From G963676095 sp963676095 (lineage in GTDB: Bacteria; Bacteroidota; Bacteroidia; Bacteroidales; Prolixibacteraceae): a stretch of DNA of 64,000 bases. A program made the position numbers and the translations under genes. The notes under the pieces are model-generated. The model saw only the letters and a list, made by a program, of their open reading frames with translations, searched no databases and was not told the DNA's origin. The stretch is from the NCBI GenBank assembly GCA_963676095.1, contig OY781040.1, positions 3,472,001 through 3,536,000 of the forward strand, written 5' to 3'. Below, piece by piece: positions 33,697-42,248 of the stretch (positions are counted from its first letter, which is position 1; every line of letters starts with the position of its first letter).

Positions 33697-36321
33697 ATGA
33701 ATAAGCCGACTAATAAAAAAATAAAAATGAAACATAAGAGAAATGCTCACAGACTACAGATGGGGATGAACTTAGGTAAAAGTTGTATCGTTGTTGCAAT
33801 ATCGGCTATGCTTCTCCAGTGCACTTTGACAGGTCGCGTCACGAAAGATCCGGCGGAAAAGCTGGCAAATAAAGTACTGGGCGAAATGACCCTTGAAGAA
33901 AAGGTTTCTCTCTGCCACGGTAACAGTACTTTCAGCATCAACGCCATTCCACGCGTGGGCATCAATCATGAACTGACTATGGATGACGGTCCGAACAACG
34001 TGCGCCCGGAAACCGCCCGCGGTTCTTTTGCCTCCGCCGATGCCGACAATGATTATTCCACCTCATTGCCGACGTTGACTGCCCTGGCGGCCACGTGGGA
34101 TACAACCGATGCTGCCCAATTTGGTAATGTCATAGGTGAAGAGGCGCGCGCCCGCGGCAAGGACATGATGCTTGGCCCAGGTGTGAATATCATGCGCACG
34201 CCTTTGAATGGCCGCAATTTCGAATACATGGGCGAAGATCCGGCGTTGGCATCCGCAATGGTAGTTCCGGAAATTCGCGCGATGCAATCCCATGATGTGG
34301 CTGCTTGTGTCAAGCATTATGTGTGCAACAACCAGGAACTCAACCGCGGGAATGTGAACGTGGAGGTTGACGAGCGGACCCTGCATGAAATCTACCTGCC
34401 GGCTTTCCATGCGGCTGTAGTTGACGGCGGGGTGCTGTCAGTGATGAATGCTTACAACCGTTTTCGTGGTGTACACTGTAGTGAAAATGCTTATCTCGAC
34501 CGCGATGTCCTCAAGGGCGAGTGGGGCTTCAAAGGCTTCATCGTCAGTGACTGGGGCGGCGTTCATAGTACTGTCAATGCCGCATTGAACGGCGTTGACG
34601 TGGAAATGGATGCAGGCAACAACATCCGCTACTTCAAACAGCCGCTGATTGATGCCGTCAGGGATGGCAAGGTGCCAGAACAGGTGGTCGACGACAAAGC
34701 CCGCCGGGTGCTTTATGCCATGGCCAGGTTGCACATGCTTGACGGAACTTCCCGCCAGCCCGGCTCCATCAACACTCCGGAACATCGGGCTATTGCTCGC
34801 AAAATTGCAGAGGACGCCATTGTGTTGCTTAAGAACGACGGTAATGTTTTGCCACTGGATAAATCTACCGTCAAAACCCTGCTGGTGGTGGGCGACAACG
34901 CCATTCGGAAGCATTGTACCGAGGGCGGCAGTGCGATGGGAAAGCCGCCATACGAAATCACTCCTCTTGAAGGTCTTCATAACCTGCTGGGCGACGGTGT
35001 CAAAATTGAATACGTTCCGGTGTCTGGAGCCGGAATGCTTGCACCAATTCCTGCTGCTTGTCTGGCGGAAGGAAATGCTGTTTCTGTCGCCGGGACCAAG
35101 AGCTGGACTGTTAATTTTTTCAATAACACAAAACTCCAGGGTACTCCCGCTATTACTCGATATGATAGCCAGCCTGCCATCGACTGTAGCGGCCAGTCTC
35201 CGGCCGCTGGCGTCAACCCCGATAATTTTTCAGCCCGTTACGCAGTCAGCGTGGTCGCGCCTGAGACGGGTGACTACCGTGTAGGCTTCGCTTGTGATGA
35301 TGGCGCCCGTCTGTTCATTGACGATAAGCTGATCATTGACAGTTGGTCGAATGGGGCGAAGCGCTCAAAAAGCACAATAGTCAACCTCCAAGCCGGAAAA
35401 ACTTACCGGTTCCGCGCCGAGTATTTTCAGGCCGCCGGAGACGCCGTTTTTTCGGTGGGCTGGCAGACACCATCTTCAAAATCAGCACCGTTTGCTTCGC
35501 TTCTGGCGAAGGCTAAGGCTGCGGATGCCGTAATTCTTTTCACTGGTGACAACCACGACATCGAACAGGAAGGCCAGGACCGAAGCGATATAATACTACC
35601 CGCCGGTCAAGATGATATGGTAAAGGCCCTGTTGCCGGTCAATCCGACGACCGTTGTCGTGAACCTCAGCGGAGCGCCGGTGGCAATGCCCTGGGCCGGC
35701 GATGCCAGGGCCATCGTGCAATACTGGTTCAGCGGCATGGAAGGCGGAAACGCGCTGGCAAAAGTACTCTTCGGCGAAGTAAATCCTTCCGGCAAACTAT
35801 CGTTCACATTCCCGGTCAAATTGTCCGATGCACCAGCTCATTTTCTGGGCAATTACAATCCCGATAACGTTAACTATACTGAAGGCGTGTTTGTTGGTTA
35901 TCGCTGGTTTGATGCCAAGGACATCACCCCGCTGTTTCCGTTTGGATACGGACTGAGTTACACCACCTTCGAAATTGGCGATCCGGAGCTTTCCGCACAG
36001 GAAATAAATAACGGGGGGAGCGTTACAGTAAAGGTGAAAATCACCAACACCGGCAAACGCGCCGGCGCCGAAGTCGTGCAGCTATATGTGGAAGAAGAAA
36101 AACCCTCCGTACCGCGTCCGCCCAAAGAACTCAAGGCCTTCCGCAAGGTCTTCCTGCAACCGGGTGAATCCCGGACGGTGGAGTTGCCAGTGACAACGCA
36201 CGACCTGGCATTCTGGGACGTAGCTTCGCACGGTTGGAAGACCAATGCCGGCAGGTTTGATCTGCTGATCGGGAACTCTTCGCGCAATATCACGCAGCAG
36301 GTTTTGCTGACTGTCAAATAA
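33697..36321 (+). CDS. GH3 beta-glycosidase with PA14 insert
   Basis: An 874-aa lipoprotein or secreted GH3 enzyme. I chose the ATG at 33697; a TTG at 33670 would add nine residues, and ATG 33727 is also possible. The leader ends in SAMLLQC, a lipobox. The GH3 N-domain has GPGVNIMRTPLNGRNFEYMGEDP, KHYVCNNQE and the nucleophile Asp in IVSDWGG (codon at 34549-34551, residue 285). The second domain contains DNHDIEQEGQDRSDI with the probable acid/base Glu, interrupted by a PA14 module (YAVSVVAPETGDYRVGFACDDGARLFID). A fibronectin-III-like end follows. The leader is A/T-rich and the body G+C-rich, as if a native secretion leader were joined to a transferred gene. The substrate is probably a beta-glucoside or beta-xyloside. 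Confidence 0.92.
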   Translation: MNKPTNKKIKMKHKRNAHRLQMGMNLGKSCIVVAISAMLLQCTLTGRVTKDPAEKLANKVLGEMTLEEKVSLCHGNSTFSINAIPRVGINHELTMDDGPNNVRPETARGSFASADADNDYSTSLPTLTALAATWDTTDAAQFGNVIGEEARARGKDMMLGPGVNIMRTPLNGRNFEYMGEDPALASAMVVPEIRAMQSHDVAACVKHYVCNNQELNRGNVNVEVDERTLHEIYLPAFHAAVVDGGVLSVMNAYNRFRGVHCSENAYLDRDVLKGEWGFKGFIVSDWGGVHSTVNAALNGVDVEMDAGNNIRYFKQPLIDAVRDGKVPEQVVDDKARRVLYAMARLHMLDGTSRQPGSINTPEHRAIARKIAEDAIVLLKNDGNVLPLDKSTVKTLLVVGDNAIRKHCTEGGSAMGKPPYEITPLEGLHNLLGDGVKIEYVPVSGAGMLAPIPAACLAEGNAVSVAGTKSWTVNFFNNTKLQGTPAITRYDSQPAIDCSGQSPAAGVNPDNFSARYAVSVVAPETGDYRVGFACDDGARLFIDDKLIIDSWSNGAKRSKSTIVNLQAGKTYRFRAEYFQAAGDAVFSVGWQTPSSKSAPFASLLAKAKAADAVILFTGDNHDIEQEGQDRSDIILPAGQDDMVKALLPVNPTTVVVNLSGAPVAMPWAGDARAIVQYWFSGMEGGNALAKVLFGEVNPSGKLSFTFPVKLSDAPAHFLGNYNPDNVNYTEGVFVGYRWFDAKDITPLFPFGYGLSYTTFEIGDPELSAQEINNGGSVTVKVKITNTGKRAGAEVVQLYVEEEKPSVPRPPKELKAFRKVFLQPGESRTVELPVTTHDLAFWDVASHGWKTNAGRFDLLIGNSSRNITQQVLLTVK

Positions 36322-36736
36322 GAAAGGACACTAAATGAAACTCACTCTATTGATTTCTATAAAGTTGATCTTGAAGGGGAAAATGTAAATTAGGGGATAC
36401 GCAAACCATATTTCTTTAAAGTCCCGGGAATGGATAAAGTCCTACAGAATAACACACTGGTTCCCGGGGCTGATTTTATCCCGCTATCCCTGCATTAGCC
36501 GGGCTCGGACCAAGAATGGGAACGGCATGGTGTGGCCGGGCAATGCTCAGAGAAGGCAAATTATTCGTATTTAAACAAGGGGGCAAAATTCCCGGAAAGG
36601 GATCCTTGGGTTAATGAAAAAAAAGGAACGGGAATGTCTTCAATGTGGTAAAATCAGGAAAATCGCTTTAAAAAATAATAACCTTTGGACTTGAGTTCAA
36701 TTTATTGTCCGATTAAAACAGAATAATGTCCATAAC
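36322..36736. other. Gap between PUL1 and PUL2 with decayed sequence (415 bp)
   Basis: Ten bases or so after the GH3 stop, an ATG at 36335 starts an 18-codon secretion-leader-like frame (MKLTLLISIKLILKGKM) that ends at 36388. It looks like the stub of a truncated next gene. CCCGGGAA (36423-36430) and TTCCCGGG (36471-36478) form a long-loop inverted repeat. The remainder has no open gene and appears degraded. It should also hold the promoter for the PUL2 sigma gene, for which I find no exact -7 box. Confidence 0.45.
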
Positions 36737-37306
36737 ATGCCTGAATTTGAAGAAAATAAATACTGGCGGTTATTTATTAGCGGCGATCTTGATGCCCTCT
36801 CTGTCTTGTTCCGATTATATGTCCCTGGGTTAATGGCCTATGGACTGAAAATTTATCCGGATGAAGAACTTGTAAAAGACTCTGTTCAGGATGTTTTTGT
36901 AAAGTTGATAACGAAGAGGAGCAATATCAATCTAAATAATAATGTAAAAGGGTTTGTCTACCGGCTACTCCGTAATCAACTAATTGACGAGCTAAAAATC
37001 ATCAATAAAAGAAGGACGAATGAGCAAAACAGGGCTCCCGGTGACTGTTTTGAGTTTGATACAGAACAGGTACATATCAGGATTGAAGAAGAAAACAGGA
37101 TAAATGATGCTGTATCATTAGCCATTGTCCAATTATCGTCCTATCAAAGGGAAATTCTGTTCCTCAAATACACCAATGGTTTAAGTTATGAAGAAATTTC
37201 CCAGGTAATGGGAATTAATATCGCCTCTGCCCGTACTTCGGTTTACAGGGCCCTAAAACAGATTAAGGTACAATTAGCCGATCTTCACCGGAATAAGGCT
37301 TTCTAA
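36737..37306 (+). CDS. ECF RNA polymerase sigma factor (PUL2)
   Basis: A 189-aa ECF sigma. Region 2 is SVLFRLYVPGLMAYGLK and DEELVKDSVQDVFVKLI. Region 4 is LSSYQREILFLKYTNGLSYEEISQVMGINIASARTSVYRALKQIK. It heads a sigma, anti-sigma, susC, susD operon like that of PUL1, with its FecR partner 113 bp downstream. The two sigma factors are clearly different in sequence, so each probably serves its own susC promoter. Confidence 0.92.
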   Translation: MPEFEENKYWRLFISGDLDALSVLFRLYVPGLMAYGLKIYPDEELVKDSVQDVFVKLITKRSNINLNNNVKGFVYRLLRNQLIDELKIINKRRTNEQNRAPGDCFEFDTEQVHIRIEEENRINDAVSLAIVQLSSYQREILFLKYTNGLSYEEISQVMGINIASARTSVYRALKQIKVQLADLHRNKAF

Positions 37307-37419
37307 TTTAGTCCTTTCCCAACGAGTTTTCCCTTCCGGTTTTAGAAGATTCAGGACTCTATGCTAAAAAAAATCATTTTTCATGTCTATAAAACAAATT
37401 TTTTCCAGTATTACAATTA

Positions 37420-38616
37420 ATGAAAAGAAAAAACGACGTTGAATTTAAGGCTTTATTAGAGGATGAAGAATTCATCCGGATATTAAATGCAGAGGAGCAT
37501 CTTTCAGAAAAGTACCTGGCAGATCTGAGCCGGGAAAATCCGGACAAAGAAGAAGGCATTCGTGATGCAGCAGATTTTGTAAGGCATTACCGGTTAAAGC
37601 AGGTTGTTGATCTGCAAACGATCAATAAGATGTGGCAGTCTGTACTTAAAAGATCGGGACAGGGAAAGGAACACCCACTTTTTCGAATTGGGACATTATT
37701 GAAAATTGCGGCATCAGTCGTGATCGTGGTGTCATTGGGTTTTTATATTCATTCCAGGTTACAGGGAGATATGCTAAGACAGGTTGCAGAAAAGCAGGTT
37801 GCGGTTGGCGACGAAGCCAGGATTATCATATCCAATGGGGAAGAGTTTAAATTAAAGGAGGATGGATCAAACATCAGGTACGGGGCTGAGGGGAAAAAAA
37901 TCTTTATAGAAGAAAAAGGACATAAAGCAGAAATGTTAGCAAACTATTCAGAAAAAACAGGGCCGGTTTTTAACCAGATAATCGTCCCTTATGGAAGAAG
38001 GCATTCCTTGATATTAAGTGATGGAACGACGGTTCAGCTCAATTCCGGGAGCAAGTTGGTTTTTCCTGCCAAATTTTCAGGAACCAGACGGGAAGTTTAT
38101 TTAAAAGGAGAAGGGTATTTTGCTGTTACAAAAAATAAGAATATGCCGTTCATTGTTAAAACCGATTATATGAACATCGAAGTTTTGGGTACCCGGTTTA
38201 ATGTTTCAGCATATGAAAACGAAAACTCAGCATCGGCAATCCTGGTGAAAGGAAGTATAGAAGTTTATACCAATAATTTTTTAAAGAAGGACCGTCGTAA
38301 AATTATTCCGGGACAAGGGTGTTTTTATTCGGGTGTCACATCTGATTTTAGTATCAGGGAGGTTGATGTGAACGAGTATGTTAGCTGGATCGATGGGATG
38401 ATACAGTTTAAAGGGCAGCCGTTTATTCAAATTGTAGAAAAAATCGAGAAATACTATAACATCAGTATCAATATAAAAGACGATGAACTGGCAAAACGAT
38501 TAATCTCCGGGAAGTTGGTTTTGTGTAACGATGTCGAAGAGACAATGGCTTATATGGCAAGAACGACAAAATCAAGATATTATTATGAGGATGGAACTTA
38601 CATTTTTGCGAAATGA
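37420..38616 (+). CDS. FecR-type anti-sigma factor (PUL2)
   Basis: A 398-aa anti-sigma factor. It has a cytoplasmic N-terminus (1-90), a TM (about 97-113, IAASVVIVVSLGFYI) and a periplasmic FecR domain (VPYGRRHSLILSDGTTVQLNSGSKLVFPAKF, GEGYFAV, VLGTRFNVSAY). A C-terminal DUF4974 follows (FKGQPFIQIVEKIEKYYNISINI). It is longer than the PUL1 protein because of an extra stretch before the FecR core (about 120-190). It should sequester the PUL2 sigma until the SusC STN domain signals. Confidence 0.92.
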   Translation: MKRKNDVEFKALLEDEEFIRILNAEEHLSEKYLADLSRENPDKEEGIRDAADFVRHYRLKQVVDLQTINKMWQSVLKRSGQGKEHPLFRIGTLLKIAASVVIVVSLGFYIHSRLQGDMLRQVAEKQVAVGDEARIIISNGEEFKLKEDGSNIRYGAEGKKIFIEEKGHKAEMLANYSEKTGPVFNQIIVPYGRRHSLILSDGTTVQLNSGSKLVFPAKFSGTRREVYLKGEGYFAVTKNKNMPFIVKTDYMNIEVLGTRFNVSAYENENSASAILVKGSIEVYTNNFLKKDRRKIIPGQGCFYSGVTSDFSIREVDVNEYVSWIDGMIQFKGQPFIQIVEKIEKYYNISINIKDDELAKRLISGKLVLCNDVEETMAYMARTTKSRYYYEDGTYIFAK

Positions 38617-38687
38617 TAAATAAAATAAGTAAAACCAAATAAAAAACAATTGCCTATGAAATAACAACCAATAAAAGTTTAACAAAA

Positions 38688-38719
38688 ATGCCGGCAAATG
38701 CTGCTACATCTACCGGCAT
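38688..38719 (+). promoter_or_regulatory. susC leader hairpin (PUL2)
   Basis: ATGCCGG (38688-38694) pairs with CCGGCAT (38713-38719). The 18-nt loop contains ATGCTGCTACATCT (38698-38711), matching the PUL1 susC leader except for one missing A. It lies 45 bp before the susC start. Confidence 0.45.
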
Positions 38720-38763
38720 AATCAATTAGATTAAAATTTTAAGTTTTTAACCAGTACAAATTT

Positions 38764-41700
38764 ATGAAAAAATTGAGTGAAAGTGTGCATGGCTGTTATT
38801 GTCATGCAAAGAAGTTATTGCTTATAATGAGACTAACCTTTGTCGCTTTCTTGTTGGGGATTATGAGTTTAAGTGCTTCTACTTCTTATTCACAGGAAGC
38901 AAGGTTATCTCTCTACCTTAGTTCTGTAGGAATCTCAGAAGTATTAGAATCTATTGAAAATCAGAGTGAATTCGTATTTATTTATGAAGATGGGATTTTA
39001 GATTTGGATAAGAAAGTGTCTTTGCAGGTCAAAGGGGCAACGATCGATCGTATCTTATCGGAAGTTTTTGAAGGCACGGAGATTACCTACGAAATACATG
39101 AAAAACAGGTAATTCTAACGCGTGAAGGGACTTCTAAGGAAGAAAAGCCGCGGTCATTAAAAGAAGAAACTGAACAGCAACAAGACTTTAAAATTAAGGG
39201 AAAAGTCACAGATGCTGAAGGAAAGCCTCTCCCCGGTGCTACAATTACTATTGTAGGGACAACCCGGGGAGTTATTACAGATACTGACGGAACTTATTCT
39301 ATTGATGCCAATCCTGCTGATAAGCTGGTTTTTTCCTTTATTGGGATGGAAAGCCAGATTGTTGATGTCGGCAATCAGAAGAAAATAAACATTCAATTAA
39401 AGGAGAAATCAGAGGAACTGGAAGATGTAACCATAGTGGCATTTGGAAAACAGAAGAAAGAAAGCGTACTGTCTTCAATTCAAACCGTAAAAGCGGAGGA
39501 TTTAAAAGTTCCTTCAAGCAACCTTACCACCGCTTTTGCAGGGCGTATGGCAGGCGTTATCTCTTATCAACGCAGTGGTGAACCAGGCGAAGACAACGCG
39601 CAGTTCTTTATTCGTGGAGTTACTACTTTCGGAACAGGTAAGGCTGACCCTCTGATATTAATAGACAATGTCGAGTTATCATCAACAGATCTTTCCCGGT
39701 TAAATACAGATGATATTCAAAGCTTTTCTATATTAAAAGATGCAACAGCAACAGCTTTGTATGGTGCCCGGGGAGCCAATGGAGTTATATTGGTTACAAC
39801 AAAAGAAGGGAAAGAGGGAAAAGCAAAAGTATCGGCCCGTTTTGAAAATTCTTTTTCAATGCCAACAAAAAATGTAAAAATTGCAGATCCGATAACCTTT
39901 ATGGAGATGCATAATGAAGCAGTCAGGACAAGGGACCCACTTTCAATTTTACCTTATTCAAATACGAAAATTGCCAACACGAAAGCTGGTGTAAACAAAT
40001 ATGTTTATCCTGCAGTTGACTGGAATGAATTACTGATGCGGAATTTTACAGAAAACCAGCGTTTCAATTTCAATGTGAGTGGCGGCGGAAAGATTTCAAA
40101 ATATTATATCACTGCATCATACACTCAGGATAACGGGATATTAAAGACTGATCCAAGAAATGAGTTCGATAATAATATTGACCTGAAGAAATATCTGGTT
40201 CGTTCCAATATTAACATTAATTTGACTAAATCAACTAAAGTCACCTTAAGGACTCACGGAACTTTTGATGATTATTCCGGGCCTGTGGATGGCGGCGCGG
40301 AACTCTATCGTAAAACATTAAGAGCGAATCCGGTATTATTCCCTGCCTGGTACGAGCCTGATGAAAACAATAAATACACAAATCACATTTTATTTGGGAA
40401 TTATGGAGAAGGGGGAGAATATCTGAATCCTTATGCAGAGATGGTGAAAGGTCACAGAGATTATAGTAGCACAATGGTGTTAATGCAGGTTGAAATCCAA
40501 CAGGATTTAGATATGATAACCAAGGGATTGTCTTTCAGGATGTTGGGAAGTACAACCCGTAATTCTTACTTTGAAGTAGAACGATATTATGGCCCTTATT
40601 ATTACTCCGTTGGCAGTTATAATAAAGAAACTGATACCTATAAGCTGACTGCCTTGAACCCTGAAGATGGGCACGAATACCTGACGTATAATGAAGGAGA
40701 TAAAACAGTTGACCGCACTCAATATTTAGAAGCGTCATTGATGTATAACCGTACATTTGGATTGGCTAACGATATAAGCGGGATGTTGGTTTATACAGCG
40801 AGCGAATCTCTTTCAGGAAATGCCGGTGACCTTCAATCATCACTACCTCACAGAAATTTAGGATTAGCAGGTCGTTTTACGTATGGATTTCATGATCGTT
40901 ATTTTGCTGAATTTAACTTTGGGTATAATGGTTCTGAACGTTTTGACAAGAATAACCGATTTGGTTTTTTCCCTTCCATTGGGGTCGGTTGGTTTATTTC
41001 AAATGAAATGTTCTGGAATAATTCCTTAAAACATATTTTCTCTAAACTAAAACTGAAAGCAACTTATGGGAAAGTCGGTAATGATGAGATCGGAAGCGAT
41101 AGTGATCGCTTTTTCTATTTGTCAAATGTGAATATGGACGACAGTGGCAGAGGTTATACTTTTGGAAACAACTGGGGCTATTACAAAGATGGTGTATCTA
41201 TTTCGCGTTATGCTAATAGTGACATTGGTTGGGAGGTTGCATATAAAACCAACCTGGGAATAGAATTAGGCATGTTTGATAAAATTGACGTTCAGGTCGA
41301 TTTATACCACGAACTCCGGACTAATATTTTATTAAGCAGGACATCTATCCCTTCAACGATGGGATTACAGGCAACGCCATCAGCAAATATAGGAGAGGCT
41401 TCCGGCCATGGGGTCGATATATCTGTCGATTATCAGCAGGTATTCAGTAATAATTTTTGGATTACTGCCCGTGGAAACTTTACTTATGCCGCAAGTAAAT
41501 ATAAAAAATATGAAGAACCTGATTATCATAATACTCCATGGCGTTCTCATATAGGACATTCTTTATCCCAGACATGGGGATATGTTGCCGAAAGGCTTTT
41601 TGTTGACGATGAAGAAGTAGAAAATTCTCCTGAACAGCAATTCGGAGAGTATATGGGGGGAGATATCAAGTTTAAGGATATAAATGGTGATGGCCTTATT

Positions 41701-42237
41701 GATGAACAAGATCAGGTTGCATTGGGGTACCCGACAAGTCCTGAAATAATTTATGGGTTCGGAGTTTCTGCTGGATTTAAGGGATTTGATGCCTCGTGCT
41801 TTTTCCAGGGATCGGCACGGTCTTCATTTTGGATTAGTTCATCAGACATAAGTCCATTTGTTGACACAGAAAGTAGCGCCATTGGAAATAACGCTTTGCT
41901 TCAATTCATAGCCGATAGTCATTGGTCGGAAGAAAATCAGGATATATATGCCCAATGGCCAAGGCTTTCTGCTTATACAATAGATAATAATAACCAAACA
42001 AGTTCGTGGTTTATGAGAAACGGGGCATTTTTAAGATTAAAATCTGCGGAGTTTGGCTATACCCTCCCCTCAAATCTTATATCCAAACTTAAACTGGAAA
42101 AAGTGAGGTTCTATCTTAGCGGAACCAATCTGATGACTTTCAGTAAATTTAAATTATGGGATCCTGAAATGGGAGGAAGTGGATTAGGGTATCCGGTGCA
42201 AAAGGTTTTTAATTTAGGTCTTCAAGTTCAATTTTAA
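38764..42237 (+). CDS. SusC-family TonB-dependent outer-membrane transporter with STN domain (PUL2)
   Basis: A 1157-aa protein with the SusC layout. There is a signal segment (about 20-43, up to TSYSQE), an STN domain (ARLSLYLSSVGISEVLESIENQSEFVFIYE) and a CarboxypepD_reg domain (IKGKVTDAEGKPLPGATITIVG). The plug (VAFGKQKKESVLSSIQTV, PLILIDNVELS, ILKDATATALYGARGANGVILVTTK) and a barrel ending NLGLQVQF follow. It imports the glycan bound by its SusD and signals to its FecR. Its plug and barrel differ clearly from PUL1 SusC, so it should take a different ligand. Confidence 0.95.
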   Translation: MKKLSESVHGCYCHAKKLLLIMRLTFVAFLLGIMSLSASTSYSQEARLSLYLSSVGISEVLESIENQSEFVFIYEDGILDLDKKVSLQVKGATIDRILSEVFEGTEITYEIHEKQVILTREGTSKEEKPRSLKEETEQQQDFKIKGKVTDAEGKPLPGATITIVGTTRGVITDTDGTYSIDANPADKLVFSFIGMESQIVDVGNQKKINIQLKEKSEELEDVTIVAFGKQKKESVLSSIQTVKAEDLKVPSSNLTTAFAGRMAGVISYQRSGEPGEDNAQFFIRGVTTFGTGKADPLILIDNVELSSTDLSRLNTDDIQSFSILKDATATALYGARGANGVILVTTKEGKEGKAKVSARFENSFSMPTKNVKIADPITFMEMHNEAVRTRDPLSILPYSNTKIANTKAGVNKYVYPAVDWNELLMRNFTENQRFNFNVSGGGKISKYYITASYTQDNGILKTDPRNEFDNNIDLKKYLVRSNININLTKSTKVTLRTHGTFDDYSGPVDGGAELYRKTLRANPVLFPAWYEPDENNKYTNHILFGNYGEGGEYLNPYAEMVKGHRDYSSTMVLMQVEIQQDLDMITKGLSFRMLGSTTRNSYFEVERYYGPYYYSVGSYNKETDTYKLTALNPEDGHEYLTYNEGDKTVDRTQYLEASLMYNRTFGLANDISGMLVYTASESLSGNAGDLQSSLPHRNLGLAGRFTYGFHDRYFAEFNFGYNGSERFDKNNRFGFFPSIGVGWFISNEMFWNNSLKHIFSKLKLKATYGKVGNDEIGSDSDRFFYLSNVNMDDSGRGYTFGNNWGYYKDGVSISRYANSDIGWEVAYKTNLGIELGMFDKIDVQVDLYHELRTNILLSRTSIPSTMGLQATPSANIGEASGHGVDISVDYQQVFSNNFWITARGNFTYAASKYKKYEEPDYHNTPWRSHIGHSLSQTWGYVAERLFVDDEEVENSPEQQFGEYMGGDIKFKDINGDGLIDEQDQVALGYPTSPEIIYGFGVSAGFKGFDASCFFQGSARSSFWISSSDISPFVDTESSAIGNNALLQFIADSHWSEENQDIYAQWPRLSAYTIDNNNQTSSWFMRNGAFLRLKSAEFGYTLPSNLISKLKLEKVRFYLSGTNLMTFSKFKLWDPEMGGSGLGYPVQKVFNLGLQVQF

Positions 42238-42248
42238 AGTTAAGAGCG

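Noticed and set aside
36423..36478. CCCGGGAA/TTCCCGGG as IS ends in the PUL1-PUL2 gap
   Set aside because: The arms are only 8 bp, the interval is 40 bp, and there is no transposase or flanking duplication.
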